DNA from: Spirochaetaceae bacterium
GTDB taxonomy: Bacteria > Spirochaetota > Spirochaetia > Treponematales > Breznakiellaceae
Direction of reading: 5' to 3'
Assembly (NCBI GenBank): GCA_031265015.1
Contig: JAISDG010000126.1
Coordinates: 1-22,969, forward strand
DNA: 22,969 nt
Shown here: positions 22,470-22,969 of the stretch, piece by piece
Layout of the letters: each line of letters opens with the position of its first letter
Position numbering within the stretch: position 1 is the first letter of the stretch
Made by a program: the position numbers and the translations under genes
Notes under the pieces: model-generated
Databases searched by the model: none
What the model was told of the DNA's origin: nothing
Seen by the model: only the letters and a program-made list of their open reading frames with translations

Positions 22470-22969
22470 TTATTCGAGTATAGCAAACTGCGGGGCTCCG
22501 CCGCGACCTCCCCCGCCGCTGCCGGTTCCGCCGTAAACTATGGCGCTGCCTGCGGCGCCTCGTCCACCACCGGTGCCGATGCTGCCACCTCCGCCGCCCC
22601 CTCCGGCGCAGAGGAAGTACCCATCCGCGGTATAGATAAAGGCGCCGCTGCCGCCGCCGCCCGCGCCCCGCGAAGCGACAACGTACCAGCCGGGCGATGA
22701 CGCGTAGGCCTGCGGGGCGGGGTTGGAAGCGCCCGAAAGGCTGTAGACCGATGGGATATTGCTCAGGGCAATGTTATTGACCTCGTAGTGGGCGAAGAGG
22801 CCATTCGTCCGAGATATACGTTTTGCCGGCGTACCGTACGGCGGTGTCCCGGAGATACACCAGCTTAAAGAGGGCGCGCCGGTCGTTCAGATAGAACCCT
22901 TTCTTTGCGCCATTCCAGGCCGGCGCGGTGTCGGAATAGAAAAAGGACAGGGTCCCGCCGCTCTTCGCG
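22470..22969 (-). pseudogene. glycine-rich protein, frameshifted and cut by window edge
   Basis: The 3' end of a larger gene entering from beyond the window. From 22968 the frame reads AKSGGTLSFFYSDTAPAW, then FYLNDRRALFKLVYL, then AGKTYISDEW, and stops at 22774. From about 22799 another frame continues the same protein (LFAHYEVNNIALSNIPSVY, GWYVVASRGAGGGG, YFLCAGGGGGGG) to a TAA at 22470. Removing one C at about 22800 joins SDEW to LFAHYE. No start codon or ribosome-binding site serves the second frame. The last ~70 residues are glycine-rich with alternating aromatic strands, like the Gly-rich domains of some phage tail or surface proteins. The function is not recognised. Confidence 0.6.

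Noticed and set aside
1..22969. CRISPR array, tRNA or rRNA, insertion sequence
   Set aside because: No regularly spaced repeats, cloverleaf or rRNA-like sequence, or transposase found on either strand.

Overview
This 23 kb window looks like part of a spirochaete chromosome. A Treponema-like bacterium of the termite-gut or free-living kind is the best guess. The 351-residue GAPDH, the pgk-tpi pair, HprK plus HPr, twin LPP20-type lipoproteins and a methyl-accepting chemotaxis protein fit that assignment, but it is an inference from family resemblance and no rRNA or marker tree is available here. Most coding DNA is clearly G+C-rich. The exception is ridA, at about 45% G+C over the 300 bases counted.

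Layout. 1-1000 (minus): two lipoprotein genes, the second cut by the window edge. 1010-1132: a divergent control region with nested perfect inverted repeats, followed by a small XRE regulator (plus). 1465-1998 (minus): a macrodomain protein, convergent with the regulator. 2164-5703 (plus): a eukaryote-type isocitrate dehydrogenase and a chemoreceptor. From 22.2 kb back to 5.8 kb every gene lies on the minus strand. In transcription order these are gap, pgk, tpiA, a hybrid histidine kinase, a branched-chain amino-acid ABC transporter (livK-H-M-G-F) with a CBS-CBS-ACT protein, a cobalt/nickel ECF transporter (cbiMN-Q-O), hprK, HPr and ridA. At 22470-22969 lies the end of a broken glycine-rich gene.

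How the genes fit together. gap-pgk-tpiA are consecutive lower-glycolysis enzymes. HprK/HPr normally sense glycolytic intermediates and ATP. livHMGF is one tightly overlapping unit (ATGA overlaps), and cbiMN-Q-O is another (TAGTG and TAATG overlaps). The solute-binding gene livK is interrupted by an exact 8-bp tandem duplication; removing one copy restores a 380-residue protein. Almost every operon boundary carries a long perfect hairpin, usually without a strong T-run, which suggests attenuation or processing as well as termination.

I did not find a wholly new multi-gene system. The most distinctive signals are the livK slippage mutation, the nested operator in front of the XRE gene, the tandem hairpins between operons, the CBS-ACT protein tied to amino-acid import, and unusual active-site substitutions in isocitrate dehydrogenase and phosphoglycerate kinase. 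No tRNA, rRNA, CRISPR array, insertion sequence or replication origin was recognised.
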